Assembly: GCA_019745575.1 (NCBI GenBank)
Contig: JAIETA010000095.1
Span: 1 to 34,390, forward strand
Length of the DNA: 34,390 nt
Source: Reyranella sp.
GTDB taxonomy: Bacteria > Pseudomonadota > Alphaproteobacteria > Reyranellales > Reyranellaceae
Direction: 5' to 3'
Shown here: positions 23,863 through 32,197 of the stretch, one piece after another
How the letters are laid out: the number at the start of each line of letters is the position of its first letter
Position numbering within the stretch: the stretch's first letter is position 1
The notes under the pieces: generated by a model
What the model saw: only the letters and a program-made list of their open reading frames with translations
Databases searched by the model: none
Told to the model about the DNA's origin: nothing
Position numbers and translations under genes: made by a program

Positions 23863-26376
23863 ATGTTCGGTAACGCGCGTCGCATTGCTCTCGGTTTGGC
23901 CGCTTGTGTCCTGTCTGCAGGCGTGGCGGTGCCGTCGAGCGACGCGTTCGGGCAGGCGCAGCCCAAGGTCGAGCCCAAGACGCAACCGGTCGACACCCGG
24001 CAAGCCGACATATGTGGTGGTCTGACCGGTGCGTCGGCCTCCGAGAAGGTGGTCGCCTGCACCGAGGCGATCAAGACAGGCAACCTTGCAGGCGGTGAAC
24101 TGGCGCTTGCCTACCTCAATCGCGGCCTGGCTGAAACCGGCTCCGGCAGCGATGCCAGGTCGAAAGCCGACTTCCGCCAAGCAGTCAGGATCATGACCGA
24201 CCTGATCATGGCCTCGCCGACCAATCCCTGGCTCTACATCCAGCGGGGCTCGATCTACCAGAATATCGGCGAGGCTGACCGGGCAATCATCGACTACAGC
24301 GATGCCATCCGGATGGCGCCGCGCGAGACCTACCCGCTGATCAACCGCGGAATCGTGCTCTATACGCGCAAGGACAACAATGAGGGCGCGATCGCCGACC
24401 TGACCGCTGCTCTGAAAATCAATTCCAAAGAGGTCAGCGCCTACATCAACCGCGGCATCGTCTACCGCAAGAAGGGTGACCTGAAGCGCGCTGTTGCCGA
24501 CTTCGACGACGCCATCAGGCACCTGCCGCCGAAGATCGAGCCGGTGCAATCCAAGATCCCGGTCGATGCAGTGGCAAGTCAGCTCAGGAAGGACGGCCGA
24601 GAAGCCAACCGGATCGCCTTGCTCGCAGCCTTCGCCCATATCCAGCGTGCCATGGCATTTTACGACCTCAGCGCATACGACAAGGCAATCACCGACTTCA
24701 GCGAGGCGATCCGCCTCAACCCCCACGACGCCGCCCCCTGGGTCGGGCGCGGCTGGTGCTATCTGCGCCAGGACGATACCAAGCGCGCGATCGCCGACTT
24801 CAGCGAGTCCGCGCGCCTGTCGCCGGGCCAGGCCTTCGCCCTCATGCAGCGCGGCATCGCCTATCATCGCGCCGGCGATGCCGACAAAGCCCTGGCCGAC
24901 TATACGGCCGCCCACGAACTCACGCCCAAGGACCCCGTGCCGCTCGTCAATCGCGGTATCGTGCTTTACACGAAGAAGGGCAAATTCGACGATGCCATTG
25001 CCGATTTCGACGAGGCCCTGAGGCTCAATCCGAAGGAGGTCAACGCGCTCATCAACCGAGGCGTGACCTACCGGCAGAAAAACAATCCTGACCGCGCCAT
25101 CGAGGATTTCAATCTGGCGCTCAAGTACGGGATGAGCACGGCTCAAATCCTGAAGGCTCTCAAGACAGCCGATGGGCCGGAGAAGGCCAGGATCGCCGAG
25201 GCCGCCGACCAGGTCTCCAACGCCCACTATCAGCGCGGCATGGCCCTGATCGACAAGCAGGAGTTCGACGCCGCGCTGGCCGATTTCGATACGGCGAACC
25301 AGCTTACCCCGGACGATCCGCGGCCACTGCTCGGCCGCGGCGCGGCCTACCTCAAGCTCGACGACACGCCGAAGGCTATGATCGACCTCAACGAGGCGAT
25401 CAGGCGGGCGCCGGGAATGGCGTTCGCCTATTTCGAGCGCGGTACCGCTTTCCACCGCGTCGAGGACTATGTTCGCGCCATCGCCGACTATTCGGAGGCG
25501 ATCCGGCTCGATCCCAAGGAGCCGCTGTCCTTCATCAACCGGGGTATGGCCAAGATCTACACGCAGCAGCTCGATGCTGCGATCGAGGACTTCGATGCCG
25601 CGTTAAGTCTTGCTCCCGAGAATGTAGCTGCCCTGATTCAGCGTGGCTTCGCCTATGGTCTGAAAGGCGAATTCCCCAAGTCACTCGAGGACATCAACCA
25701 TGCCTTGAGGTTGACGCCGGGCAATCCGGAAGGGCTTTTCTACCGGGCCCAGGTTGCCGCCTTGCGCGGCGATGCGGCCCGCGCCCTCGAGGATCTGACC
25801 GAAGCGCAGGTTCACGATCCCAGGAATGCCCGGCTTTATTCGACGCGGGCCAACATCTACAACGGTCTCGGGGACTACGACAGTGCCCTCGAGGATTACG
25901 ATCGTGCGATCAAGCTTCGCCCCAAAGATCCCAACCTCTTTCTCAATCGCGGCATTGCCAGCTTCAGCAAGGGCGACTACCGGCAAGCGATCAAGGACTA
26001 CAGCGACGCGCTCGCACTCGATCCCAAGATGGTGCCGGCCCTCAACAACCGGTGCATGGCGCAGGCGGTCGTTGGCAGCGACCTGCCGCGTGCCGTCGCC
26101 GACTGCAACGCCGCCCGTGAGCTTTCCCCCAACGATCCGTTTACACACCTCAATCGTGGGCTGATTGCCCTCAAGCAGGGGCAGTACGCCAACGCGATCG
26201 CCGAATACAATGCCGTACTGGCCACGGACCCACGGGTGCCGCGCGCGTACTACGGGCGCGGCATCGCGAAGCTCAAGGCCGGCGACAAAGCGGGCGGAGA
26301 AGCGGACGTCAGGACCGGCGTGGAGTTACTGCCCAACGTCGGCGATGAATTCAGCCGCTATGGCGTGAAGCCCTGA
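23863..26376 (+). CDS. Secreted tetratricopeptide repeat protein
   Basis: An 837-aa protein with a Sec signal peptide (first about 30 residues, ending near SSDAFGQAQ) followed by an almost uninterrupted run of some 18-20 TPR motifs of about 34 residues. Repeats show the usual W/L-G-Y-A-F-A-P pattern, e.g. AYDKAITDFSEAIRLNPHD, YVRAIADYSEAIRLDPKE, and DYDSALEDYDRAIKLRPKD. The NRG at each helix A (AYINRGIVY, LVNRGIVLY, FINRGMAKI) is conserved. A higher-order unit of about 200 aa recurs, with equivalent NRG motifs at residues 161, 363 and 559. It is probably a periplasmic scaffold; partners are unknown and no enzymatic domain is visible. A weak GAGG precedes the ATG. The gene stands alone, 125 bp before the next gene. 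Confidence 0.9.
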   Translation: MFGNARRIALGLAACVLSAGVAVPSSDAFGQAQPKVEPKTQPVDTRQADICGGLTGASASEKVVACTEAIKTGNLAGGELALAYLNRGLAETGSGSDARSKADFRQAVRIMTDLIMASPTNPWLYIQRGSIYQNIGEADRAIIDYSDAIRMAPRETYPLINRGIVLYTRKDNNEGAIADLTAALKINSKEVSAYINRGIVYRKKGDLKRAVADFDDAIRHLPPKIEPVQSKIPVDAVASQLRKDGREANRIALLAAFAHIQRAMAFYDLSAYDKAITDFSEAIRLNPHDAAPWVGRGWCYLRQDDTKRAIADFSESARLSPGQAFALMQRGIAYHRAGDADKALADYTAAHELTPKDPVPLVNRGIVLYTKKGKFDDAIADFDEALRLNPKEVNALINRGVTYRQKNNPDRAIEDFNLALKYGMSTAQILKALKTADGPEKARIAEAADQVSNAHYQRGMALIDKQEFDAALADFDTANQLTPDDPRPLLGRGAAYLKLDDTPKAMIDLNEAIRRAPGMAFAYFERGTAFHRVEDYVRAIADYSEAIRLDPKEPLSFINRGMAKIYTQQLDAAIEDFDAALSLAPENVAALIQRGFAYGLKGEFPKSLEDINHALRLTPGNPEGLFYRAQVAALRGDAARALEDLTEAQVHDPRNARLYSTRANIYNGLGDYDSALEDYDRAIKLRPKDPNLFLNRGIASFSKGDYRQAIKDYSDALALDPKMVPALNNRCMAQAVVGSDLPRAVADCNAARELSPNDPFTHLNRGLIALKQGQYANAIAEYNAVLATDPRVPRAYYGRGIAKLKAGDKAGGEADVRTGVELLPNVGDEFSRYGVKP

Positions 26377-26501
26377 GAACCGGACGGCCTGCTCAACCAA
26401 TGAGTGATTGTCTTCACAAATGTACTTGCAGTTAAAGTGCTGGTTAGTTATGGAACCCTGCGGGACGCGACCGAGCCGGCGATCCCGAGCAGGGAGCGAA
26501 C

Positions 26502-27527
26502 ATGCGCAGGACGACACTTGCCCCGGTATTCGCGTTTGCATTGATCTGTATTTCTGGACCGCCGCTCATGGCAGGGCCTGTCGTTGAGGCGGCAAAGGCA
26601 CGCGGCAGCCTGAACTGCGGCGTCGGCGGTGACACGGCCGGCTTTTCGCGCTCCACCGCCGACGGAAACTGGACGGGCTTCGCCGTCGACCTCTGCCGGG
26701 CCATTGCCGTTGCGGCGCTCGACAGCCCGACGAAGGTCAAGTTCGTTGCTCTTCCGGCTGACAGGCGGTTTGCCGCCCTGCAGGCAGGAGAGGTCGACGT
26801 GCTGCTTTCCGGCACGACCCTGACGATGGCGCGCGATACCCAGCTCGGCCTCGACTTCCCGGTCGTCTATCTCTACGACGGCCAAGGCTTTATGGTGCCG
26901 CGCAAGCTTGGCAAGCGCAGCGTCAAGGAACTGGCCGGCGCTTCGGTCTGCGTGACCAAGGGCACCACCAGCGAGCGCCAGCTCAACGACTACTCGAACC
27001 TCAACAAGATGGCCTTCAAGCCGGTAGTCTTCGAGAAGGTCGAGGACTTGCGCGCCGCTTTCTTCGGCGGTCGCTGCGACGCCCTCACGGCGGACGCCAC
27101 CAACCTCTACGCCACACGGGCGGCCTACGCGGCAAATCCCGGCGACTACATCATCCTGCCGCAGACCATTTCCAAGGAGCCGCTTGCCACCGTGGTCCGC
27201 GGCAACGATCCGCAATTCGGCAAGATCGTCCGCTGGGTGATCTACGGAATGCTGCAGGCGGAGGAAGACGGCATCACCTCGAAAAACGTCGACCAGGCGC
27301 TGGCGAGCGACAATCCGGACGCCAGGCGCCTCATGGGCGCCACGTCCGGCCTGGGCAAGGGAATGGGGATCGACGACCGTTGGCTCTACAACATCGTCAA
27401 GCAGGTCGGGAACTATGGTGAGGTCTACGATCGCAACCTCGGGGCCGGCTCTCAGCTCAAAATCCCGCGCGGCCCCAACGCGCTGTGGTCCCAGGGCGGC
27501 ATGCAGTATTCGCCACCGGTGCGCTGA
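26502..27527 (+). CDS. Amino acid ABC transporter substrate-binding protein (AapJ-like)
   Basis: A 341-aa periplasmic binding protein of the SBP_bac_3 family resembling AapJ, the receptor of the broad-range L-amino-acid importer of rhizobia. A Sec signal peptide (1-24, ending PPLMAG) precedes RGSLNCGVGGDTAGFS, then NWTGFAVDLCRAIA, FAALQAGEVDVLLSGTT (with the conserved LQxGEVD and amino-acid-binding Thr), and VCVTKGTTSERQLNDY. The late segment IYGMLQAEEDGITSKNV matches AapJ-type proteins. No permease or ATPase genes follow, so it is an orphan or works with a system elsewhere. GGGAG lies 7 nt before the ATG. It is not clearly linked to the TPR gene (125 bp gap), and the 146 bp after it shows no clear feature. 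Confidence 0.9.
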   Translation: MRRTTLAPVFAFALICISGPPLMAGPVVEAAKARGSLNCGVGGDTAGFSRSTADGNWTGFAVDLCRAIAVAALDSPTKVKFVALPADRRFAALQAGEVDVLLSGTTLTMARDTQLGLDFPVVYLYDGQGFMVPRKLGKRSVKELAGASVCVTKGTTSERQLNDYSNLNKMAFKPVVFEKVEDLRAAFFGGRCDALTADATNLYATRAAYAANPGDYIILPQTISKEPLATVVRGNDPQFGKIVRWVIYGMLQAEEDGITSKNVDQALASDNPDARRLMGATSGLGKGMGIDDRWLYNIVKQVGNYGEVYDRNLGAGSQLKIPRGPNALWSQGGMQYSPPVR

Positions 27528-27673
27528 GCGCGCTGCCACACCTCGGAAGAGCCGAACGCCGGTCGGCCTTGCGCGGGTTTCGCTCGCACGACCTGCCGCG
27601 CCACGGACAGGACCGGCGGGCAAGGCGCACCAGGCTCGACGACGATGAAGCACCCTGTCTAGGCTCAGGCACC

Positions 27674-28069
27674 ATGAGCGACATACTTTCGGCAGGACGC
27701 GTGTTGTACGCAGCACTCGCGGATGGTGACGCTGATGCCCTTGGCCGGCTGCTGTCCCCGGCGTTTCAGGGACGGCTGACCGAGGGGCTGCCGCACGGCT
27801 TGGGGCGCCAGTACGACGGCCTCGAGATGATGATGAATGCCTGGGCCGCCGCCGACCGGCGGTTCGAGATGTTGCGGCCCGAGCCCGATGAGCTGTTCGA
27901 CGGCGGTTGCGTCCTGATCGCGCGCGGACACTATGTCGGCAAGGCCAATGCCACCGGCAGGCCGCTGCGCGCGGCGTTCGCCCACTTCTGGCCTTTTGAC
28001 GGAAGGCAATTCACGGCTGTCCGGCAGATCACGGATAGCGGAGCCTGGCGCGACGCGCTGGAACCGTGA
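27674..28069 (+). CDS. NTF2-like (SnoaL-like) protein
   Basis: A 131-aa protein that fits the NTF2-like cone fold: an N-terminal helix (ILSAGRVLYAALADGDADALGRLLSPAFQG), a middle YDGLEMMMNAWAAADRRFEML, then strands FDGGCVLIARGHYVGKANATGRPLRAAFAHFWPFDGRQFTAVRQITDS, which is the usual SnoaL-like ending. Members are small-molecule isomerases or cyclases, or have no known activity. No catalytic residues can be assigned. The ATG at 27674 is chosen because family similarity begins there; the frame is open further upstream. The ribosome-binding site is weak. It lies between the amino-acid binding-protein gene and the tRNA-Ser gene on the other strand. Confidence 0.75.
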   Translation: MSDILSAGRVLYAALADGDADALGRLLSPAFQGRLTEGLPHGLGRQYDGLEMMMNAWAAADRRFEMLRPEPDELFDGGCVLIARGHYVGKANATGRPLRAAFAHFWPFDGRQFTAVRQITDSGAWRDALEP

Positions 28070-28115
28070 GGTCGGCCGCGATCCGGCGGGCTTGGTCGCG
28101 TCGTGCCGCGGTGAT

Positions 28116-28205
28116 TGGCGGATGGGGTGGGATTCGAACCCACGGTGGGCGTGAACCCACGCCGGTTTTCAAGACCGGTGCCTTAAACCGCTCGGCCACC
28201 CATCC
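28116..28205 (-). tRNA. tRNA-Ser (anticodon UGA)
   Basis: A 90-nt gene on the minus strand. The acceptor stem pairs GGATGGG with CCCATCC, the D-loop begins TGGCCGAG, the anticodon loop CTTGAAA gives UGA (serine, UCA codons), a long variable arm of the class II type follows, and the T-arm has GGTTCGAATCC. The 3' CCA is encoded (28116-28118). Boundaries come from the acceptor pairing. It sits just outside the mltB-rlpA-dac-tmk-holB-metG block. Confidence 0.96.
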
Positions 28206-28223
28206 CGCAACGCTAGTTACTCC

Positions 28224-28271
28224 GCCGGGCTTGCGGCGTACATATGCCGCTCTTGCGGCGGTTTGCCCGGC
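28224..28271. other. Nested inverted repeats between tRNA-Ser and mltB-like gene
   Basis: An outer pair GCCGGGC (28224-28230) and GCCCGGC (28265-28271) encloses alternative inner stems: GCGGC (28233-28237) with GCCGC (28246-28250), or that GCCGC with GCGGC (28255-28259). The inner stems are mutually exclusive. The element lies in the gap upstream of both the minus-strand tRNA and the plus-strand transglycosylase. Its function is unknown. Confidence 0.4.
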
Positions 28272-28334
28272 GCAACTTCAACGGATAATGCCTTACTTCT
28301 GGACGGGCCGATAACCGCAACCACCTGTCACCGG

Positions 28335-29216
28335 ATGCCGCCCATGCTCAGCCGTCGACTCCTGTGCGCAATGATGGCCGTCGGCCCGACTCCGGCGCTG
28401 GCCCAGACGGGCGACGCCAAGTTCGCCGCCTGGCTGCGCGGCGTCCGCGCCGAAGCGATGCGCGCCGGCGTGGATGAAGGAACACTCGACGCCGCCCTCG
28501 GCGGGATCGAGGAAATCCCCCGCGTGCTCGAGCTGGCGCGCAACCAGCCGGAATTCAAGATGACGTTTGCGCGCTATCTCGAGATCGTGGTCTCGACCGA
28601 GCGCGTGAGCCGCGGGCGGACGCTGCTTGCCGAGAACCGCAGCGCGATCGACCGCTTCGCGGCGCCCGTGGGCATCCCGGCCTCGATCGTCGTGGCGCTG
28701 TGGGGCATCGAGAGCAACTATGGCACCCGGCTCGGCGACTTCGACGTCGTGCCGGCGCTGGCGACACTCGCCTACAACGGCTTCCGGGCACAGTTCTTCC
28801 GCGGCCAGCTGATCGCCGCGCTGAAGATCCTGTCGCAGGGCCACATCGGGCTGCAGGCGATGAAAGGCTCGTGGGCGGGTGCCATGGGCCAGTGCCAGTT
28901 CATCCCGACCAGCTTTCTCGCCTATGCGGCCGACGGCGACGGCGACGGACGGCGGGACATCTGGACCAACCGCGCCGACGTCTTTGCCTCCATCGTCAAC
29001 TATCTCCACCGTGTCGGCTGGCGGCCGGGGCTGGGCTGGGGCGAGGAGGTCGCGGCGGGAACGGTGGCGGGGCAGGGCGTTCGGATCGTGCGCCCCGCCG
29101 GCGCGGACGGCCCGGCCTTCCGGACGACCGAGAACTTCCGCGCCATCCTGCGCTGGAATCAGTCGGACTTCTTCGCCCTGGCGGTCGGGCTGCTGTCCGA
29201 CAAGATCGCGGCGTGA
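28335..29216 (+). CDS. Lytic murein transglycosylase (MltB family)
   Basis: A 293-aa periplasmic enzyme that cleaves the peptidoglycan MurNAc-GlcNAc bond with formation of 1,6-anhydroMurNAc. A short signal peptide (SRRLLCAMMAVGPTPALAQ) is followed by the MltB fold: AWLRGVRAEAMRAGVDEGTLDAAL, the catalytic glutamate in ALWGIESNYG, ALATLAYNGFRAQFFRGQLIAAL, and GSWAGAMGQCQFIPTSFLAYAADGDGDGRRDIW, which is strongly diagnostic. It lacks the C-terminal peptidoglycan-binding domain found in some alphaproteobacterial members. Two in-frame ATGs (28335 and 28344) are possible; neither has a strong ribosome-binding site. It heads the cell-wall block together with rlpA and the D,D-carboxypeptidase. Confidence 0.92.
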   Translation: MPPMLSRRLLCAMMAVGPTPALAQTGDAKFAAWLRGVRAEAMRAGVDEGTLDAALGGIEEIPRVLELARNQPEFKMTFARYLEIVVSTERVSRGRTLLAENRSAIDRFAAPVGIPASIVVALWGIESNYGTRLGDFDVVPALATLAYNGFRAQFFRGQLIAALKILSQGHIGLQAMKGSWAGAMGQCQFIPTSFLAYAADGDGDGRRDIWTNRADVFASIVNYLHRVGWRPGLGWGEEVAAGTVAGQGVRIVRPAGADGPAFRTTENFRAILRWNQSDFFALAVGLLSDKIAA

Positions 29217-29274
29217 CAGATTCGACAGGGAGTGGCTCCACCCGACCCCCAACCTGATGTATGATGGCAGGATC

Positions 29275-30261
29275 ATGCCGCTAGCCTTGGTCCCTTGGGG
29301 CGAATTCTCCGCGACGATCCTCCGCCTTGTCGGGATGACGGTCGTTGCTGCCAGCCTCGCGGCCTGCGGCTCGGGACCGTCGGGCAAGGCGCCGACGACG
29401 GCTCAGCGCGGAACGTACAAGGTCGGCGCGCCCTACAAGATCGACGGTGTCACCTACACACCGAAGGAAGACTTCCAGCACGCGGAGACCGGAGTGGCTT
29501 CATGGTACGGGCCGGGCTTCCACGGCAAGGCGACGGCCAACGGCGAGCGCTACGACCAGAACGACCGCACGGCGGCGCACCGGACGCTGCAGATGCCGTC
29601 CATCGTCCGGGTCACCAATCTGTCGAACGGCTTGTCCACCGTGGTGCGGATCAACGATCGCGGTCCGTTCGCCAGCAACCGGGTGATCGATCTGTCGCGG
29701 ACCGCCGCGCAGGAGCTCGACGTCATCCGCAACGGCACGGCACGGGTCAGGATCGAGCAGCTCCAGGCCGAAAGCCTCGCCGTGAAGGAAGTGGCGATCA
29801 ACGGCGGCGGGCCGGCCGAGCAGCTCGAGGCGGTCGCCCAGGTGGCGTCCGGCAAGCGACCGACGTCCGCGCCGCCGCAGCAGGTCATGGCGATGGCGCA
29901 GCCAGCCACGGCGCCCCCCGCGCAGGTGCAGGCGGGATGGCCCGCCAATCCGCGCAGCCCTGCGGTGGCCGGTGCACCGGCCGGCAACGGCGGCCCGACC
30001 GTGGCCAGCCTGGCGGCCGCACCGCCATCGCCCGGCGGCTTCTTTGTCCAGACCGGATCCTTCTCGACCGCCGAGAACGCCGAACGCCAGCGCAACGCGA
30101 TACGCAGTTACGGGTCCTCGGAGATCTCCCAGGCGTCGGCCGGCGGGCGCGAGATCTTTCGCGTGCGGCTCGGACCCTATTCGACCTCGGATGCCGCCGG
30201 CATTGTCGCCGATCGGCTGAAACGATCAGGTTATGGTGATGCCCGTGTTGTGGCGGATTGA
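29275..30261 (+). CDS. rlpA: Septal ring lytic transglycosylase RlpA family lipoprotein
   Basis: A 328-aa outer-membrane lipoprotein. The signal ends in lipobox LAAC (lipidated Cys31). A double-psi beta-barrel follows (about 70-160): GVASWYGPGFHGKATANGERYDQN, MPSIVRVTNLSNG, and RINDRGPF, with the catalytic-type Asp in NDRGP. A low-complexity Ala/Pro/Gln-rich linker leads to a C-terminal SPOR domain (about 255-328: GGFFVQTGSFSTAENAE and VRLGPYSTSDAAGIVADRL), which targets denuded septal glycan. The ATG at 29275 follows AGGA; one at 29257 is an alternative. It lies 58 bp after the mltB-like gene and 4 bp before the next gene. Confidence 0.94.
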   Translation: MPLALVPWGEFSATILRLVGMTVVAASLAACGSGPSGKAPTTAQRGTYKVGAPYKIDGVTYTPKEDFQHAETGVASWYGPGFHGKATANGERYDQNDRTAAHRTLQMPSIVRVTNLSNGLSTVVRINDRGPFASNRVIDLSRTAAQELDVIRNGTARVRIEQLQAESLAVKEVAINGGGPAEQLEAVAQVASGKRPTSAPPQQVMAMAQPATAPPAQVQAGWPANPRSPAVAGAPAGNGGPTVASLAAAPPSPGGFFVQTGSFSTAENAERQRNAIRSYGSSEISQASAGGREIFRVRLGPYSTSDAAGIVADRLKRSGYGDARVVAD

Positions 30262-30265
30262 CCGA

Positions 30266-31540
30266 ATGCGCCCGTTGGCGACGCTGCTCGCGGCGGCGAT
30301 TGTCTCGGCCGGCCCCTTCCAGGCCGTGGCACAGCAGCAGGAACCGCCGCGCCGACAGCAGCAGACCCAGCCGCCGAAGCCGGCCGCCAAGCCCCGGCCG
30401 CCGGCCGCGGCTCCGGCCAAGCCGGCGACGCCTCCGGCGGCGAAGGCCGAGGCCTTGCCACCCTCGCAGGTCGGCATCGGCACGTTCGCCCGCCAGGCCT
30501 TCATGGTCGACCCGCAGACTTCGACGGTCATGCTGTTCAAGGACGCCGAGCAGCCGATGGCGCCGTCGTCGATGTCGAAGATGATGACGATCTACATCAT
30601 CTTCGAGGAGCTGGCCGCCGGCCGCCTCAAGCTGGATTCGCGTTTCCGCGTCAGCGAGCGCGCCCGCGCCATGGGCGGATCGCGCATGTTCCTCGAACTC
30701 GGCAGCGAGGTCACGGTCGAGGACCTGATCAGGGGCATCATCATCCTGTCGGGCAACGATGCCTGCGTCGTCGTCGCCGAGGGACTGTCGGGCAGCGAGG
30801 AGAGCTTTGCCGAGCGTATGACCAAGCGCGCGCGCGAACTCGGCATGAGCAAGTCGGTGTTCAAGAACTCGTCGGGATGGCCGGCCGACGGCCAGTACAC
30901 GACCGCCCGCGATCTCGCCGTCCTGTCGTGGCGCACCATCGAGGATTTCCCGAAACTCTACCGCTACTACGCCGAGACGAGCTGGACCTACAACAACATC
31001 CGGCAGGAGAATCGCAACCGGCTTCTGAAGACCACGCCCGGCACCGACGGCCTGAAGACCGGCCACACCGAGGAGGGCGGATACGGCCAGGCCACGTCGG
31101 CAATACGCGACGGCCGGCGGCTTGTCCTGGTGGTGAACGGCCTGGCCTCCATGGCCGAACGGGCCCAGGAGACGTCGCGGCTGATGGAGTGGGGCTATCG
31201 CGAGTTCACCAACACGACGATCTTCCGTGCCGGCGATACCGTCGTGGATGCACCGGTTTGGCTGGGCGCGCAGGACAAGGTACCGCTGGTCGTCACGCGC
31301 GCCGTCCAGATTACCGCACCGACCGGCCAGACGGTGTCGCCGCGCGTCGTTGCCCGCTTCGATGGACCGCTGGCGGCGCCCATCGCCAAGGGCAGCAAGG
31401 TCGGCACCGCCGTCGTCACGCTTCCCGACGGCAGGACGATCGAATACCCGCTGGAGACCGGCGCCGAGGTTGCGCGCATGGGGGTGCTCGGGCGCGTGAC
31501 GACACTGATCAGGCACTACATGTTCGGTTGGCTGTCGTGA
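30266..31540 (+). CDS. D-alanyl-D-alanine carboxypeptidase (DacA/DacF family)
   Basis: A 424-aa low-molecular-weight penicillin-binding protein (peptidase S11) that trims the terminal D-Ala of peptidoglycan stem peptides. A signal peptide (1-22) is followed by a proline/alanine/glutamine-rich linker of about 40 residues, then the active-site triad motifs SMSK (102-105), SGN (162-164) and KTG (264-266). The C-terminal PBP5-type beta domain (about 325-410, DAPVWLGAQDKVPLVVT onward) and an ending helix LIRHYMFGWL, probably a membrane anchor, complete it. The start at 30266 clears the rlpA stop; an in-frame ATG at 30233 would overlap rlpA by 29 bp. The stop overlaps the tmk start as GTGA. Confidence 0.93.
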   Translation: MRPLATLLAAAIVSAGPFQAVAQQQEPPRRQQQTQPPKPAAKPRPPAAAPAKPATPPAAKAEALPPSQVGIGTFARQAFMVDPQTSTVMLFKDAEQPMAPSSMSKMMTIYIIFEELAAGRLKLDSRFRVSERARAMGGSRMFLELGSEVTVEDLIRGIIILSGNDACVVVAEGLSGSEESFAERMTKRARELGMSKSVFKNSSGWPADGQYTTARDLAVLSWRTIEDFPKLYRYYAETSWTYNNIRQENRNRLLKTTPGTDGLKTGHTEEGGYGQATSAIRDGRRLVLVVNGLASMAERAQETSRLMEWGYREFTNTTIFRAGDTVVDAPVWLGAQDKVPLVVTRAVQITAPTGQTVSPRVVARFDGPLAAPIAKGSKVGTAVVTLPDGRTIEYPLETGAEVARMGVLGRVTTLIRHYMFGWLS

Positions 31541-32193
31541 CCGGTGCCGGGCCGGATCGGACCTCCTCACAAGGGCGATTCATCACTCTGGAAGGCGGCG
31601 AGGGAGCGGGGAAGTCTACTCAGATCGGTCGACTGAGGGACTGGCTCGAGCGTCGCGGCCATACCGTCGTGGCCACCCGCGAACCGGGCGGCGCACCGGG
31701 TGCCGAGATGATCCGCAAGCTGCTCGTCGAGGGACCGGCCGAGCGCTGGGACGGAACGACCGAGGCACTGCTGCATTTCGCCGCCCGGCGCGATCATCTG
31801 CGCGTGACCGTCTGGCCGGCCCTGGAGCGCGGCGACTGGGTCCTCTGCGATCGTTTCGCCGATTCGACCGTGGCCTATCAGGGCTACGGCCATGGCCTCG
31901 ATTTGAAGGTTCTGGATCGGCTGTATGCGATTGCCGTTGGCTCGTTCCGTCCCGATCTCACGCTGATTCTCGATCTTCCGGTGGATCGCGGTCTGGCCCG
32001 CGCCGCGACCCGGCGCGGCACGGAAACACGGTATGAAGGGTTGCCGAGCGATTTTCACGAGCGCGTCCGCACCGGATTCGTGGAGCTCGCAGCGGCGGCG
32101 CCCGGCCGCTGCGTCGTGATCGACGCCAGCCGCGACGTCGAGACCGTCGCGGCAGAGGTCGCCGACACCGTCGGCCAGCGGCTGGGAGCCTGA
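31537..32193 (+). CDS. tmk: Thymidylate kinase
   Basis: A 218-aa cytoplasmic kinase converting dTMP to dTDP with ATP. The P-loop is EGGEGAGKST (19-28). DR(F) appears in LCDRFADSTVAYQGYG, and the LID region includes ARAATRRGTETRYE with the arginines expected of the family. LILDLPVDRGLARA fits the fourth strand. The GTG at 31537-31539 overlaps the carboxypeptidase stop as GTGA; the frame is open further upstream but only as a shadow of that gene. Together with holB (4 bp downstream) it links dTTP supply and replisome loading, a very common bacterial pairing. Confidence 0.96.
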   Translation: MTGAGPDRTSSQGRFITLEGGEGAGKSTQIGRLRDWLERRGHTVVATREPGGAPGAEMIRKLLVEGPAERWDGTTEALLHFAARRDHLRVTVWPALERGDWVLCDRFADSTVAYQGYGHGLDLKVLDRLYAIAVGSFRPDLTLILDLPVDRGLARAATRRGTETRYEGLPSDFHERVRTGFVELAAAAPGRCVVIDASRDVETVAAEVADTVGQRLGA

Positions 32194-32197
32194 GGCC

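Noticed and set aside
23785..25455. A 556-codon minus-strand frame opposite the TPR gene
   Set aside because: Its repeat-like composition mirrors the TPR codons on the other strand; no independent motif or start signal.
23863..26376. Tandem DNA repeat array
   Set aside because: The periodicity is at protein level (TPR motifs); the nucleotide copies are too diverged to be a recent DNA repeat.
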